Source: Lyophyllum atratum
Lineage: Eukaryota; Basidiomycota; Agaricomycetes; Agaricales; Lyophyllaceae
Reading direction: 5' to 3'
Assembly: GCA_014905825.1 (NCBI GenBank)
Contig: JACGCN010000015.1
Location: 992,001-1,056,000 of the forward strand
DNA length: 64,000 bases
Made by a program: the position numbers and the translations under genes. The notes below the pieces were generated by a model, which saw nothing but the letters and a program-made list of their open reading frames with translations, was not told the origin of the DNA and searched no databases. The number at the start of each line of letters is the position of its first letter. Position 1 is the stretch's first letter. Shown here one piece after another: positions 24,776 through 36,335 of the stretch.

Positions 24776-26600
24776 GGGGTTCCAGCTTTTTGCGTTCCAG
24801 CTCACGTTATGCGTTCCCGGTCCACGTTCCCGTTCCCAGGCTACGTTCCCAGGCTACGTTCCCGTTCCCGTTCCATGTTCTCGTTCCACGATCCATACGC
24901 GTTCCAAATGCTCGATTACGGATGTATTTTTACTGTATTTGAAGGTCATCTGGTGACCAGTACGCTCGATCGACTACGACCTCGATCGACCACGGCCTCT
25001 GAAAAATTTTCGATGTCAATGACTGGCGCTTTGAAGCATTGAACTCGTTAGAAGAGCAGAAACATAATTGATTCGCCAAGACTTACCATCCATAAATTTG
25101 GGTTGACTTTGGGCGGGTGCGGGGGGTAGCTGAGCCTTCGGAATACGTTTGAGGCCAATAAGCTTGCAGATCAAATGAAGCTCGACGACGTCTGTATTCA
25201 ATATATCAGACACATACCAGTGGCATCAGACATCGGAAAGTCCTCTCTATCGAGGGACGTGCGCCTGTTCTTCGTTTCTCCCTTATCCGAAAGTTCATGG
25301 CCGGGATCTGGGATAAATAAGCGGTAGACGCGTCGCAAAGCCCGCTAAGATACACAGTCAAGAACAAAATGAGGACCGATAAAGGAGTCATAGATACCTT
25401 CAGCATAATTCGCACTCTAGGGAGTTTTCTGAACAGGCGGAAAGGTTGCGAAAGGGTAAAAAATTGTGCAAGTGTGCTTCAATGTTTTCACGGCAGTCGA
25501 CATTCTCGATCCCTGTCGTGTAAGAAACCTGGCATCAGCAAGTTGTGGGTTCTGTACTTTGATTGGGAACGGATGCGTTACCAGCTCGCGTTCCACTTAC
25601 GTTCCAAATCTCATTCGCGTTACGCCTTGCGTTCCGCTCACGTTCCAATTTTACACTCACGTTCCGTCCGTTCCGAAGTGGAACGTATGCGTTCCGGCCT
25701 TGCGTTCCAACGTTCCAGGCACGGTGCTCCTCTATTCCCCTCCTAATTGTATCCCCTCGATTGTAAACCTATGTCTTACATCGATATATAGTTCATTTCT
25801 GAAAGAACGCAAAAAGAATGTGCTTACCACACGGGAGACCAAAATGCGGACCTGCAAGCGCATTGCAGTGCCGTCAAGACGATTGAGAGTGTCCTACACG
25901 GATGTGAAAGTGTCAGTATATCGCACTGCCGTTGTTGTAGCCTCGTGAATACTGGAATACTGGGTTCCCGGTTGATACTCCATTAAAAGCTTAAATCAAA
26001 AGTTTCAGCTGGCATCAGGCACGGCACTAATCAGAGATATAGAGCATACCATACCTTCTATGATGGACTGAGGGAGGATGGTGGGCCGTGGTCGATGACA
26101 ATATAGTCGGCGTCGGCGCGTCGCGAACACGGGACCACTCGTGCCAACATTGGCGCGTTGTTTACTAGTATTTACGGACCCTCAGACAATGGGGTGCTGG
26201 ATTATGTAGCTTCCACATGCGGGACGTATCTAATTTCTACATGGACAGGTTCGTAAATATGCATAGAAAAGCGTTGCACATAATACAGAGCTTAGTGGCT
26301 GACCGGTGACCCCCCGAGTGTTATTGAGGCATCTGTGCCAGCCCGAGTGCCCGGATCAGATGGTCACGTGACGCACCCAGAGATTTTCCGTCACCTAGCA
26401 CAAGCCTATTATACTCGTATTCCTCCCCCACATTGAACAGCTTACGGTATGTGACACAGATCTATGATATACAAAGCCCAAGATGCTAGTTTTGGTTGAC
26501 ATGGGGAACGCATGTTATGCATGCGTAACACCGGAACGGTAACGTATGCAATTTATGGGAACGCACGCGTTATTGCGGGAACGTAAAAAGTATGTAGCCC
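24776..26600. mobile_element. Non-autonomous DNA transposon, Mutator-like by target size, with GTTCC-rich subterminal arrays
   Basis: 1825 bp inserted in an exon of the second MFS gene, flanked by 9-bp duplications. Termini are imperfect inverted repeats: the left end reads GGGGTTCCAGCTTTTTGCGT and the reverse complement of the right end GGGCTACATACTTTTTACGT. CGTTCC/GGAACG words are densely repeated near the left end (24785-24900), inside (25570-25715) and at the right end (26500-26590). No transposase is recognisable, so mobility would depend on another element. A 9-bp duplication and G-starting ends fit the Mutator superfamily; a 10-bp duplication (one more shared C) is equally readable. 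Confidence 0.75.
25206..25415 (-). CDS. Possible secreted-protein fragment inside the transposon
   Basis: The frame begins MRIMLKVSMTPLSVLILFLT and continues VYLSGLCDASTAYLSQIP, a textbook signal peptide (basic start, hydrophobic core, small residues before the likely cleavage). It runs 69 codons and then stops; joining it to the downstream frame at 25016-25213 would need a 26-base intron, too short to trust. It may be a captured gene fragment, or chance. Confidence 0.25.
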   Translation of the reverse strand: MRIMLKVSMTPLSVLILFLTVYLSGLCDASTAYLSQIPAMNFRIREKRRTGARPSIERTFRCLMPLVCV

Positions 26601-26609
26601 GTCGCTTCA
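26601..26609. repeat. Target-site duplication, right copy
   Basis: GTCGCTTCA, matching 24767-24775; coding resumes here in the transporter frame. Confidence 0.8.
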
Positions 26610-28171
26610 ATATCAGTCGCGGCGGCTTGCTCAGTTGCATTCTTGTTAGTCGAACTCTTCGTCGCTCGAGAACCCATCTTGGCGCCATTCCTGCTCAAAC
26701 AAAAGATTCCCGTACTCATTGGAATATCCAACATCCTGGTCGCGATATCTAACTTTGCCACGATTTACTTCTTCCCGATATGGTTCCAGACCGTCCTTTC
26801 GACCAGTGCATCTACGGCTGGTGGGCCATCTCCTCCCTAACTGTGACTGCAAACCTTACTGACAGCATTTCAGGGTTGCATTTGATTCCTAATAGTGTTG
26901 GCTTGACATTGGGTTCGATCTTCGCTGGTTACATGATGCATCGGATGGGTAGATACAAAACGATTAACTTCATTTTCGGGTTATTTCCCTTCGTAGGCGC
27001 GTCCTTGATCGCAAACTTACACAAAGACTCCTCTCCATACCTAATGTGGCTGAGCATCGTACGAGTAATGTCATCTTTCTAGTTGTCCGTTTATTGATTG
27101 CTAGCTCTTCACAGCTTCCTGTTGGGTTTGGAAACGCTGTAATCCTGCAAACTATGTTCAGTAAGCATCTTGGATTACACTAATCAAGCCTTCACTGACG
27201 CCTGTGATCAGTCGCTCTTCTGGTGCATCTACCAGGTGTGTTGAGTTCGGACCCTACGAAAATTAGTTCTGACATTTGACACTGGCAGAGTCTCAACTGG
27301 CCGTTGGCACTGGTTTCGGACAGCTGTTCCGTGGCATAGGTGCGGCCAACAACGATCCCTAAGCTGATAGATGTCAACTGCATCCTCTACCAAGGTCAAG
27401 TTAGCGGGGTCGCCATATCATCAGCTATATTCCAATCCAACTTGGATACCGAACTCCGGCGAAGGATTCATGGACCAGACGCAGACGAGGTAAGCATTCC
27501 TTTCTTTCTCTATCCATGCATGGACTACTGAGGCCGCTCTTGTTCTGCATAGTTGGTCATGAAGATTCGCCACTCTTCGCAACTCCTCACGTCTCTGCCA
27601 TACGATCTCCAGAAAATAGTCAGAGACTCTTACGCAATCAGCCTCAAGAGTGTTTTCATCTTCTCAGCTTGTTCTACGTTCCTTGCCTTCCTTGTCCGCA
27701 TACCTGTGAGTACTTTTCCTTATCACCTTCAACTCTTAGATGCTAAAAGTCCTGTTCAGATTCCCGATAAAGATCTCGACCAGAAACCGAAGGGTGACTC
27801 CACGGAGGACGACCCTATGCTATGCGGATCGATCACGAGGAGTGACCCAGAATTTGCGATTGACGAGTCTGAACGCGACGAGCCTGAACGCGACGAGCAT
27901 GATCTTGTCGTATAAAGCAAAGACGGACCGTCAACAGCCGCCGATGGTCTCACGGACACCTTTGGCCCCGGAGGGAGAGGGGGGCGGAGCCACTGCTGGG
28001 ATTGCTATAGGGGACGGCGATAGAGGTGCGTGTGGAACCAGAATCCTGTATATACTTGGTTTGTCAGGCCGCGGCAAGAGTTCTTCGCCCGGGGTTTACT
28101 ATATCTATGCAATCTGATACCTATAGCGGTTCAGCGCTGAACATTCGACTGTGAACGGCCTACATACCATT

Positions 28172-28426
28172 TCACCGCTTGTTGCTCGCTGTACGTTTAA
28201 AGCGGGAAGTTGGTCTTGGTGATGGTGAATCCAGCTCGTTGTCAACAACGAGAAGAAGACCGTCGTCGCTAAATTTCATCGCCGGTCTTATGGGTTTATT
28301 GGACCAGCGCGACCCGCCTCTTTTGATATATTGCCAGCAGGGGAAGATATTAGCCAGGAAATCTTCATGATCTTCAGATATACCGAGAAGATGCGTAAGG
28401 ACAGAGAGTGAGCTGTGAGCTGCCAT
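28172..28426 (-). CDS. Hypothetical small protein, doubtful
   Basis: 84 codons beginning MAAHSSLSVLTHLLGISEDH, between the second MFS gene and RAD7. The composition looks protein-like (mixed hydrophobic and charged residues, basic tail RPTSRFKRTASNKR), but there is no motif and a 63-codon plus-strand frame overlaps it. It could be the first exon of a decayed gene or noise. Confidence 0.25.
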   Translation of the reverse strand: MAAHSSLSVLTHLLGISEDHEDFLANIFPCWQYIKRGGSRWSNKPIRPAMKFSDDGLLLVVDNELDSPSPRPTSRFKRTASNKR

Positions 28427-28683
28427 GTGCTAATATACGCCTTCCGAGCGAGCGTACCGTTCAAAATTCAAAATTTCACGAGCGTTCAGATTAGGTGTTT
28501 TTCGCTTGAAATCACTGTCCTTCACGGCTCATATCTATGGAAAGACGATGGAGCCGATTTTTCAAGGTAGACACAACCCCGCGCGTCCCACTGATCGGCA
28601 AAACGCGTCTGTGAGTACACACGACCAAATAACGCCCTTGTTAATTAACACCCACCACGAAAAATCGCTCGTCGGTACAAACG

Positions 28684-30996
28684 ATGAGCAGAAACAATGT
28701 ACGCGGGCCCACCTCAGCCCTTACCGAGTTCCTAAAGGTAGTCTACCATAATGACTTACAACACTTCGGTTTTCTGACAGTTTTCGTTATGTTTGACAAC
28801 GACAGGCCTCTGGAATCACGCCGACGACTGTCGCGGCGCGCCGTGCGGCAGCAGAGCAAGAACAGCCTGTTGCTGGCCCGAGTGGCGCGAGAGCTGCTGA
28901 TGGCGAGGATGTAGACATGGAGGATGGAGATGCGGTTGAGGAGCAAGAGGCAGCGTCGCCCAGACGACGTGCTCGGAATGGCAGGGCTTCTGCAAGTCTT
29001 GTTCTTTCAAATATGGATGTTTGAGTGCTCACGGGGCAGTGTATAGGCTGCAGCAGCGTATGACTCCGAAGAGCTCGATGACCCTCCAGAGGAGGTGGCG
29101 ACGCCAGTCAAGAAGCGCAAGCTAACCAAGGCTGCTGAGGCGAAGCTCAGCAAGGCGAAGGAAAAGGCCAAGGCGAAGAAAAAGAAGGGTGGGGACGATG
29201 ACGATGACGATGACGAGGACGACCCATATCGCGCATTATCCACGATGTGGGGCGGTAAGGGTAATGCTTCGCCAGCCAAGCCTACAGTAGGCAACTTCGA
29301 GGACTGTGCAAAGTGCGAGAAGCAGTTTACTGTGGTACGTTCACTTGTTCTTCTTTTCATTTCGTCTCAGTCCTGATGCTATACGTTGGGCAGACAAAGT
29401 ACACCATGCCAGCCGCGCCAGGGCCTGGATTCCTATGTCACAAGTGTGCGAAGTCGTCGGGGAGCGATCCGTTTAAGAAGCCTACCGTGCCCAAGCGCAA
29501 GAAGGCGCCAGCGGACAAGAGGTCCGTGGTCAACTTTGAGGAAAGGAGGTTCCCGTCGTTGGCCTCGATGTGTATACAGGTATCGTAGGGCTCATTGTGC
29601 ACGAGGGTCCGAGGAGCTCACCCAATCCGCATTTTAGCTTATCACAAAACATATCGACGATGTGGAGTCACTGGGGGACATCGGCGCCATGAATATGGAT
29701 GCGATATCAAGAGCTTTATCAAAGAACCGAGCCCTGTGCGTATCTTGTTCCATTGTCCCCGTCCTGCCCTATACTGACTCACTACCCGCCTAGCACGCAG
29801 CAGAACGCGCACCTCTTCTATAGCGTGACGAACACCTCGCTAACTTTGTACGACGCAACCAGTATGCATCTCTTTCCCTCCCCTCATCACCGTACATACT
29901 TACCCCTACCCTTTAGACCTGCCCTCTTCGGCCCTAACAACCCTTATCCACCTCAACCCGAATCTTACCTCCCTCCGTCTTGACTTCTGCGGACATCTTG
30001 ACGACCCCGCCCTGAATACACTCTCCGCTGCCATCCCCTCCCTCACCCACCTCGAGCTCCTCGGGCCCTTCCTCGTACGACCACCTGCATGGCTTGCGCT
30101 CTTCGCGGCCCATCCCACCATGCAGACCTTCAGAATCACGCAGTCCCCTCGCTTCGACATAGAGTGTATGCAGGCACTAGTAGAGCACTGTAGTGGCACA
30201 CTCACGGACCTTCGTCTTCGCGAAGTAGGCCTGATGGACGACGCGTTCCTCCAGGAGATGCAGAAGCTGGAGAATCTGACAGAGCTCGACATCGCGAACG
30301 CAGGGAGTTCGTCCAACTGCTCCGAGGAGGCGCTGAAGGAGCTGCTGGGTGCGGTCGGAGGGACACTGCGCGTGCTTGACCTCTCTAAGCACGCGCTGCT
30401 CTCCGACTCCGTGTTGCAGGGCCTGGCAGAGGCACAGAGTCTGGAGTCGCTGACGCTGATGAACGTCCCCCTGTTGACGGACGAGGGCATGGCGGCCTTC
30501 TTTAGCGAGTGGAAGAACCCTCCACTACGCATCGCTGAGCTGTCGAGGAATCACGAGCTGGGCAGCGAGGCGCTTGGGGCGCTGCTCAACCACAGTGGGG
30601 AGCGGCTGGAGGTGCTGGGGATCAACGGATGGGGCGGGGTCAGTGAGGATGCGCTGAGGATGGTTGGCCGCTTGGCTCCGGAGCTGAAGAAGCTGGATGT
30701 GGGGTGGGTACGGGAGGTGGACGATTTCGTCGTCAAGGGCTGGATGGAGGGCGAAGGCGAGGGTGAGGGCATGGTGGTGGATGTGCCTGGGGGGAAGCGC
30801 AAGGTCAGGGAGAGGGGGAGAGGCTGCCAGAGGTTGCGGGAGGTGAAGGTGTGGGGATGTAATAAGATTACGGCGAGATGCCCGAAGAAGGTGAGCTTGG
30901 TTTCTTGATGGCTGTACTGGGGCTTAAGCTGATTGAGTGTTGTGGTCGCAGAAGGGCGTTAGTATCTATGGCGTGGAGTCTCACACTGTGCTATAA
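28684..30996 (+). CDS. RAD7: DNA repair protein Rad7 homologue (leucine-rich repeat)
   Basis: Begins MSRNNVRGPTSALTEFLK, the conserved Rad7 N-terminus (RGPxSALTxFL). Next come acidic and lysine-rich linkers, then a zinc-binding segment split by an intron: CAKCEKQFTV joined to TKYTMPAAPGPGFLCHKCAK. After LITKHIDDVESLGDIGAMNM and a short exon, at least eight leucine-rich repeats run from about 29900 to 30895 (LTDLRLREVGLMDDAFLQEM; LRVLDLSKHALLSDSVLQGL). The last exon is KGVSIYGVESHTVL, stop at 30994-30996. In yeast Rad7 partners Rad16 and Elc1 in global-genome nucleotide excision repair of non-transcribed DNA, including an E3 ubiquitin ligase role. All conserved blocks are present and about seven short introns fit. 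Confidence 0.9.
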
Positions 30997-31511
30997 GGCC
31001 AGACAGAGCCAGAGTCGCTTTGTGTCGTTTCCTTTGTGTCATTTCGGTTTCTATTTTCCTGGATCTATGTACTCTGTCTATATGGCTTTCTTGGTTCTCG
31101 ATGCTATGTTTGCTTTCTCGTGGAATCTTGCCACCTCGATGATAAACCTTCGGATAGATTAACGCGCAATTTCATTCAGTACATAGGGAAGCGATAATTC
31201 GACATGCGGAACATGGATAGCAGGTAGCAGGAGTCGTAACGTGTGTTGTAGAAGAAAAAAGAGTAAGGCCGGGGTTGGCGCGACGAGTTCGAGGTACATG
31301 GGCCGGAGTGGACACGAGGAGAATGTCTACTGTGGCGAGAAGCGAGGTAGATGGTGGTGAAGCGGAATGTTCGAGAATAGATGGCATATCAAGCGAGGCA
31401 CGAGTTGAGTCAAGCAAAGGAGGCGGTAAGTAACAAGAATATGCCGCGTGAAGCACTTTTGGGCATTAAATCATTCACTGCGGCGGGGATCAGCGTTTCG
31501 ACAATACCTTG
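30997..31511. other. Convergent intergenic region between RAD7 and Argonaute
   Basis: About 500 bases between two 3' ends. Short frames only; no motif, repeat or terminator structure stands out. Confidence 0.5.
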
Positions 31512-34500
31512 TCAAACAAAAAAACTCACTGAGAAGTACATGACCTTAGACATGTTGTCATGCAAAGGTTTATACCCGGTCTTAAACGACTGCAGCGTTA
31601 CGTCCGCCTGGCTCCCAGTCTGAGTAGCCGACTCCGAGAGATCAAGGCTGCCCGTAGGGTCGTAATGGTTTTTAGCGCGAGAACAAACGATGTCGGCATC
31701 TGGTGGTTGTGTATAGCGTTAAACAGCCGTGAAGCGACGGAGGGAGGACAAGGTAGACTTACAATAGACAGGCGCTGGGATCGACACGGAGCGTGTGGAG
31801 CGGGCATACACGTGGCATAACGCGAACGCAAGTGCCTGCATCGAGTCCGCACTGTGATAAACATTAGTCATAGTGTCTAGCCATAACGCCGACTTGGGGA
31901 CTTACTAGAACCCGTTCTCCTGGAAGACGCGAAAAGAGCGATATATCAGTCAAAGTGACAAGGTAAGACAAGTAGGTCGTTTACATCGTAGAGCACCTAG
32001 TAGCATGAAGACATGAATTAACAATCACAGGAAGACATGACGAAGACTTACAGAGTAATGGGCAGGTCGACTGGTACCCAGAAGACCCCCGTGGCTTTGC
32101 AAGAAGAAATCGAACTCGGTCGGGTGCCCTACCTCGCGGTCGACAATTGTTCCAGCAGGGCAGTTACCGCTTCTGTCGGCGTCTCCAGGTTTTTGCGTCA
32201 TGAATCTGAGGAAGTATGCTCCAGTTAGATTTTGATTTTACGTCGTACAGGGTAGCTAGACTTACCGAACATGATGACGCTTTCCAACGACAACGATCGT
32301 TATCGTCGGATTGATCTTGAGCTCTGCACACGCCGCTTGAGAAATAATGAAAATTAGCGTTAGCCTCCAAGGGGCGAAATTTAAAGCCAACCTTTGATTA
32401 AGGGCAATTCTGCAGGGATGATCGTCAAACTCGTATCTCAGAGGTATAAAGGTTACGCACCCAGATCAAGGACTTGCTGGAACTGGCCCTCAGATACACC
32501 ATCTAGAAAGCATGTCAAAAATAATAACTGCGAACGAGGAGCTGGACAGACCACGGAAGAAAATTAAACGTTTCGGTGCACCATTTCCTGGTTTCTTTTC
32601 GGCCTGAGTGCGGTAGCTCATATACATCGCAAGGATTTTCTATGTGATTCATTGAGTAAGGACACCTTTCTTCGTGAAGAAATGCTTACTCTGCACATGC
32701 TTTGCAAATCGTCGATCATCTCCTGCTTCGACGTCTGCACGCATGTTGTAGCAATATACTTGGCTGTATCAGAGTCCACATTGCCAACAACAGATGTGAA
32801 CGAAGGTCGGTCGTGGGATCCCGGAGCAGGGTGAATAACGTCGGCACCTTGCAAAATTCCGAGATTAGCCGCATCGGAGAACATCGCAGCTGAATCTCGT
32901 ACCCATGACTATTGTAGGTTTGTGAGGGTCAGTCAAGACTGCGACTGAAGAAGGCTCTGGAACAGTATTGATACCGCCGAGTTTAGGGTTGATCCTACTC
33001 CGATATGAGCGGATGCATATGATGGTTGATGAGAGGGAACTCACTTGAGACAAACATTAGCCCAATACTGCGGCTTTGCTCTGAAACATTTGCTTGACTT
33101 GAGGCATTGCGTGGCAACACCCATCTAGCAAGGATCACCGGCTTAGCAGAGATATGTACGGAGGGATTACAGTGTAAACGCACCGTAACATCGCCGAAAC
33201 TATAAGCGCCGTGAGCGATGTTTCAGAATATGAGGTTCAACAGGATACGTACTGCTTGACCGCGGTGTATATATCGTTTCCCCCGTCTGGCAGGATAACA
33301 ACGATCAGATTTGGTCCTCCTCCCGAGACGCGTGCGCATTCCGCTCCCGCGTTTCGGAGTTGCTGCGGGAGGCTCAGGATTCAATTTTTAAAAAATGTCA
33401 TATATCACCCACATCTGCAATTCTACCTTGGCCGTTCTCCCACCTCATGATCGGAGTTTCGTTCCTGACGGTCATCCCTATGTAGTATACCGTCATTAGA
33501 TAAGAAACCATTGTCACTCCTTGAAATCTTACCGACGGCCTTGCAAGCGGCGACGAGGCCTCTCACCATTTCACTTGCTACATCCGGTGTAAAGCGGTTT
33601 TGACGTTCGTATACCACAACTACCCATCTGTCAATGGATTTGGACTGGAAAAACTTTTTGTCGATCCTAATAGAATTGTAAGCTATTCATCCACATGCAA
33701 CGGGAACTCTAGAGGACTTAGAAACCCACATATTCCATGCGCCATCTCGGGGTTGCTAAGATCACAATGAGCATGCTAAGAGAAAGCAGAGCAACAAGAC
33801 ATACGATGGTAAGCTGCCTGCTTCCCTGCCCATACTTGAGTATTGGAGGTACAAGAACACGCGCTTGGATTGCGAGAGGGCCGGCAGCCGTCTCGACATT
33901 CATCCCAAATTGGCGAACATATTCAGACTGGCCATAAGATAAGATCTAAATGCGACGCTTTAAGTAAGGATATCACGAGTTTAGTAACAAATGACTCACT
34001 CCGAGACCGTTGCGAATGCTATCGAATCGTTGCGCCGGCCTCATGGTCGCGAAGTCAAGCACGTCCTTGGTCTTCTCAGGCGGCAGCTGCTTTTTCATGA
34101 TTTGGCCGGGCGGAACGACGCACAGTTCCAAGGGGAGCAGTGCCCCGGACCCAACCTGATCGGCAAACAATGAAGTTAACAATGTCGGAGCTAATGCAGA
34201 CTATGCGGTGAACGAACCTCCACACAAAGGAGATCAGGATAACGAAGTGGCCGATTTGCTTGAGACCGGAAATACTCGGCGACGGTCATTGGCTTTCCTT
34301 CCAGTGTGAAGCTCATGGAACTTGCACCGGCAGTGCTTAGCTTCTTGATAACACGAGGTATAGGCGGCCCAGGTCTCGTCCCGGCGGTATGAGGTGTGAT
34401 GACTTTGAGGCCCAACAGGAACCTTTGAAGCCGGAGTCGCTCGCGGTCCGGCAGACCGTTCGCAGGTGCAAGGACGCTCGGATTAGTCTTGCCGAGGAAA

Positions 34501-35614
34501 TCGAGACACAGCTGAATGAGTTGGCCTGGCTTATACATCATACCAGTGGATATGTCGACGTTGATGAGCATCCGACTAATCCCAGGGCGTACTGATTGGA
34601 AATAACCGCGCCAAAGAACGATGCCGTTGCCTATATCCTTAGTTTCTCTGTCGGTGAAAAAAGACCGGACGTTGAAGGGAAGTTTCTCGCTCGGATCCAT
34701 TCTGATGACGACGTTGAGTGCCTGCGACACGATATCAGCCGCGATCCAGCGTCCCGCACCTGGAGAGACTTACCATGATTGCCGTAAGGACCATGTTGTC
34801 ATGCGAGTACTCTCCTTTGACGAAGCTGTTCAACACCCTGATTCAACTATTAGGGTGGACGGTGCAGCATGAGATGAACATGGACTAACTCTGGATTTAT
34901 CTCGTTGACCTTCGTAACCTTCACTTTGTAGATCTTGGGTGGACGATCGCTCTTGGCACTTCCAGCAGGCGCGAGTGTTACATCGAACTAGACCGCAAAG
35001 ACCGTCAATGGGATTTACCATGTAACCCACAACGACATACCTCACGAGAATCCGTCGGACCAAGGGGGAGCCGCCTGGGAGCGAACATGTTCTTACGCCC
35101 GTCATATACAGCTGCTGGTGTGAAAACGTCGGCCGCGACTTCGTGTTGGAGCTTCTTGATCAGCAAAGTGTTGATCCGGGTATGCAAATTTGAAGGCGTG
35201 ATCGCTGGGTGGTCATAAACAACAGGATAATGACATGGTATGAGAGATCGACACGTACCAACTGAGTTTCTTCGTTAAATGAAGAAGAATACGAGACTTT
35301 CAGAAGCTTACTGTCATAATGGCGGATTATCACCTCTGGAATGCTCGTTACAAAACTGTTTGTCTGAATCGCGATTGGTCTTCCTGCGGTACCGTAATCG
35401 GGTCGTTTCACTCCAACGGTTTGAACTTGAAAACAACGTATATATCGTGTTATGCTAATGCTACAAATGGCTCTGACGACTCACCTCCAATGCTTGGAAG
35501 GCCAATAGATATGGCCCCACGACCCGCACCACCACCGCGTGCTCCCCGAGGAGGTCTACCACCTCCTCGTCCTCCTCGGGGAGCACCGCGGTCTGGGGCG
35601 ATTCGGGGGGGCAT
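31512..35614 (-). CDS. Argonaute, slicer-competent
   Basis: Start MPPRIAPDRGAPRGGRGGGR at 35614, an RGG-rich tail frequent in Argonautes. VKRPDYGTAGRPIAIQTNSF opens the N domain. The exon at 34191-34730 gives DIGNGIVLWRGYFQSVRPGI and MLINVDISTGMMYKPGQLIQ (linker 1 to PAZ). PIWI exons supply GADVIHPAPGSHDRPSFTSV and VVGNVDSD (first Asp), TSKQEMIDDLQSM (Glu finger), IFFR/DGVSEGQFQQVLD with the second Asp codon split by an intron near 32505-32556, INPTITIVVVGKRHH, and SHGGLLGTSRPAHYS (catalytic His). The gene ends near NHYDPTGSLD and KPLHDNMSKVMYFS with TGA at 31512-31514. All four catalytic positions (D, E, D, H) are kept, so cleavage of guide-matched RNA is expected. More than ten introns. Function: small-RNA silencing (quelling type) against transposons. 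Confidence 0.9.
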
Positions 35615-36335
35615 GTTTGGACTAAAAAGCAGAGGAAAGGCAGGTTAAAAATCAAGTGGGAGAACTGATGGGGGTTGTCGTGCATCGTGACAGGTCTTAT
35701 ATGGTGTCAAGTTCCTCCGAACACGTGTTGCGTGACCGTAACAAGAATCGGACCGACTTGTCAACTGACTGATTCTGAAGCTTCTGCTCCCTTCTTCGTT
35801 GAATTGACGTATACCAAGGGAAAACATGAACATATCAGTAGGGTCCATTAATCGTACCAGTCATCTGCTTCGCAACATTCATACTGCAACAGCAGTGTAC
35901 CAAACTTCTCATCTGTATATCCCATCCAGCTACCATGAACACATTTCTCCCAAATTTAAGTTTCCTCCACAATACATGGATATCGATTAAGCTCTAGGGC
36001 AGTGTAAACTACGCAAATCCGCAGCCATCTATCAAGCGCCCAAGAGTACACATGGTCCGCAATCACCACCACCCTTCGTACTTCTCATGATTTGCCAGTT
36101 CCCTGTCAATGTCATCTAACCGCGCCAGTCGGGTGACCTGACTGCGCAACTATGATCAGATATCACAGGGCCAGATAAAGCTGAATCTTACGCCTCTTGC
36201 TATCCTCGAAGTTCAAGAAGCGTACTCGACACGAGGCGGGAAAGGTGTGGAGGCACTGCTTGGTTCTGGGCTTTCCATTTTCGTCATGACACCCATGGAC
36301 CCACAACGATAACCCGGGATCCACAACTGTATGTA
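35615..36335. other. Argonaute upstream region
   Basis: About 700 bases between the Argonaute start and the Tc1-like element, ending in the TA target. Short frames without motif; presumably the Argonaute promoter. Confidence 0.4.

Larger units (their letters stand above)
23326..27915 (+). pseudogene. Second DHA2 MFS transporter copy, split by a transposon
   Basis: Inverted-orientation paralogue of the transporter at 4204-7072. It starts MLNGTSETDPLL at 23326 and continues through VPQKAQVGPLDISRSTRYGI, GRLCDVLGRKGASQVAL, SQSMEMLIVSRF, LGTGLGGLFGGLITD, WAFLIQLPMFFASFALTSYF and GKGKSTKEVLERIDYGG. An exon reading WSNPAVVAS is then cut at 24775 and resumes after the insertion as ISVAAACSVAFLLVELFVAR. 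The rest follows to the tail ERDEPERDEHDLVV and stop at 27915. Exons on both sides remain readable, and an apparent stop near 24646 falls before a usable AG acceptor, so the insertion may be the only disabling change. The motif-A aspartate is kept. Without the insertion the gene would probably be functional. Confidence 0.8.

Noticed and set aside
25016..25415. Two-exon secreted-protein gene inside the transposon
   Set aside because: Joining the exons needs a 26-base intron, shorter than any other intron in the window.
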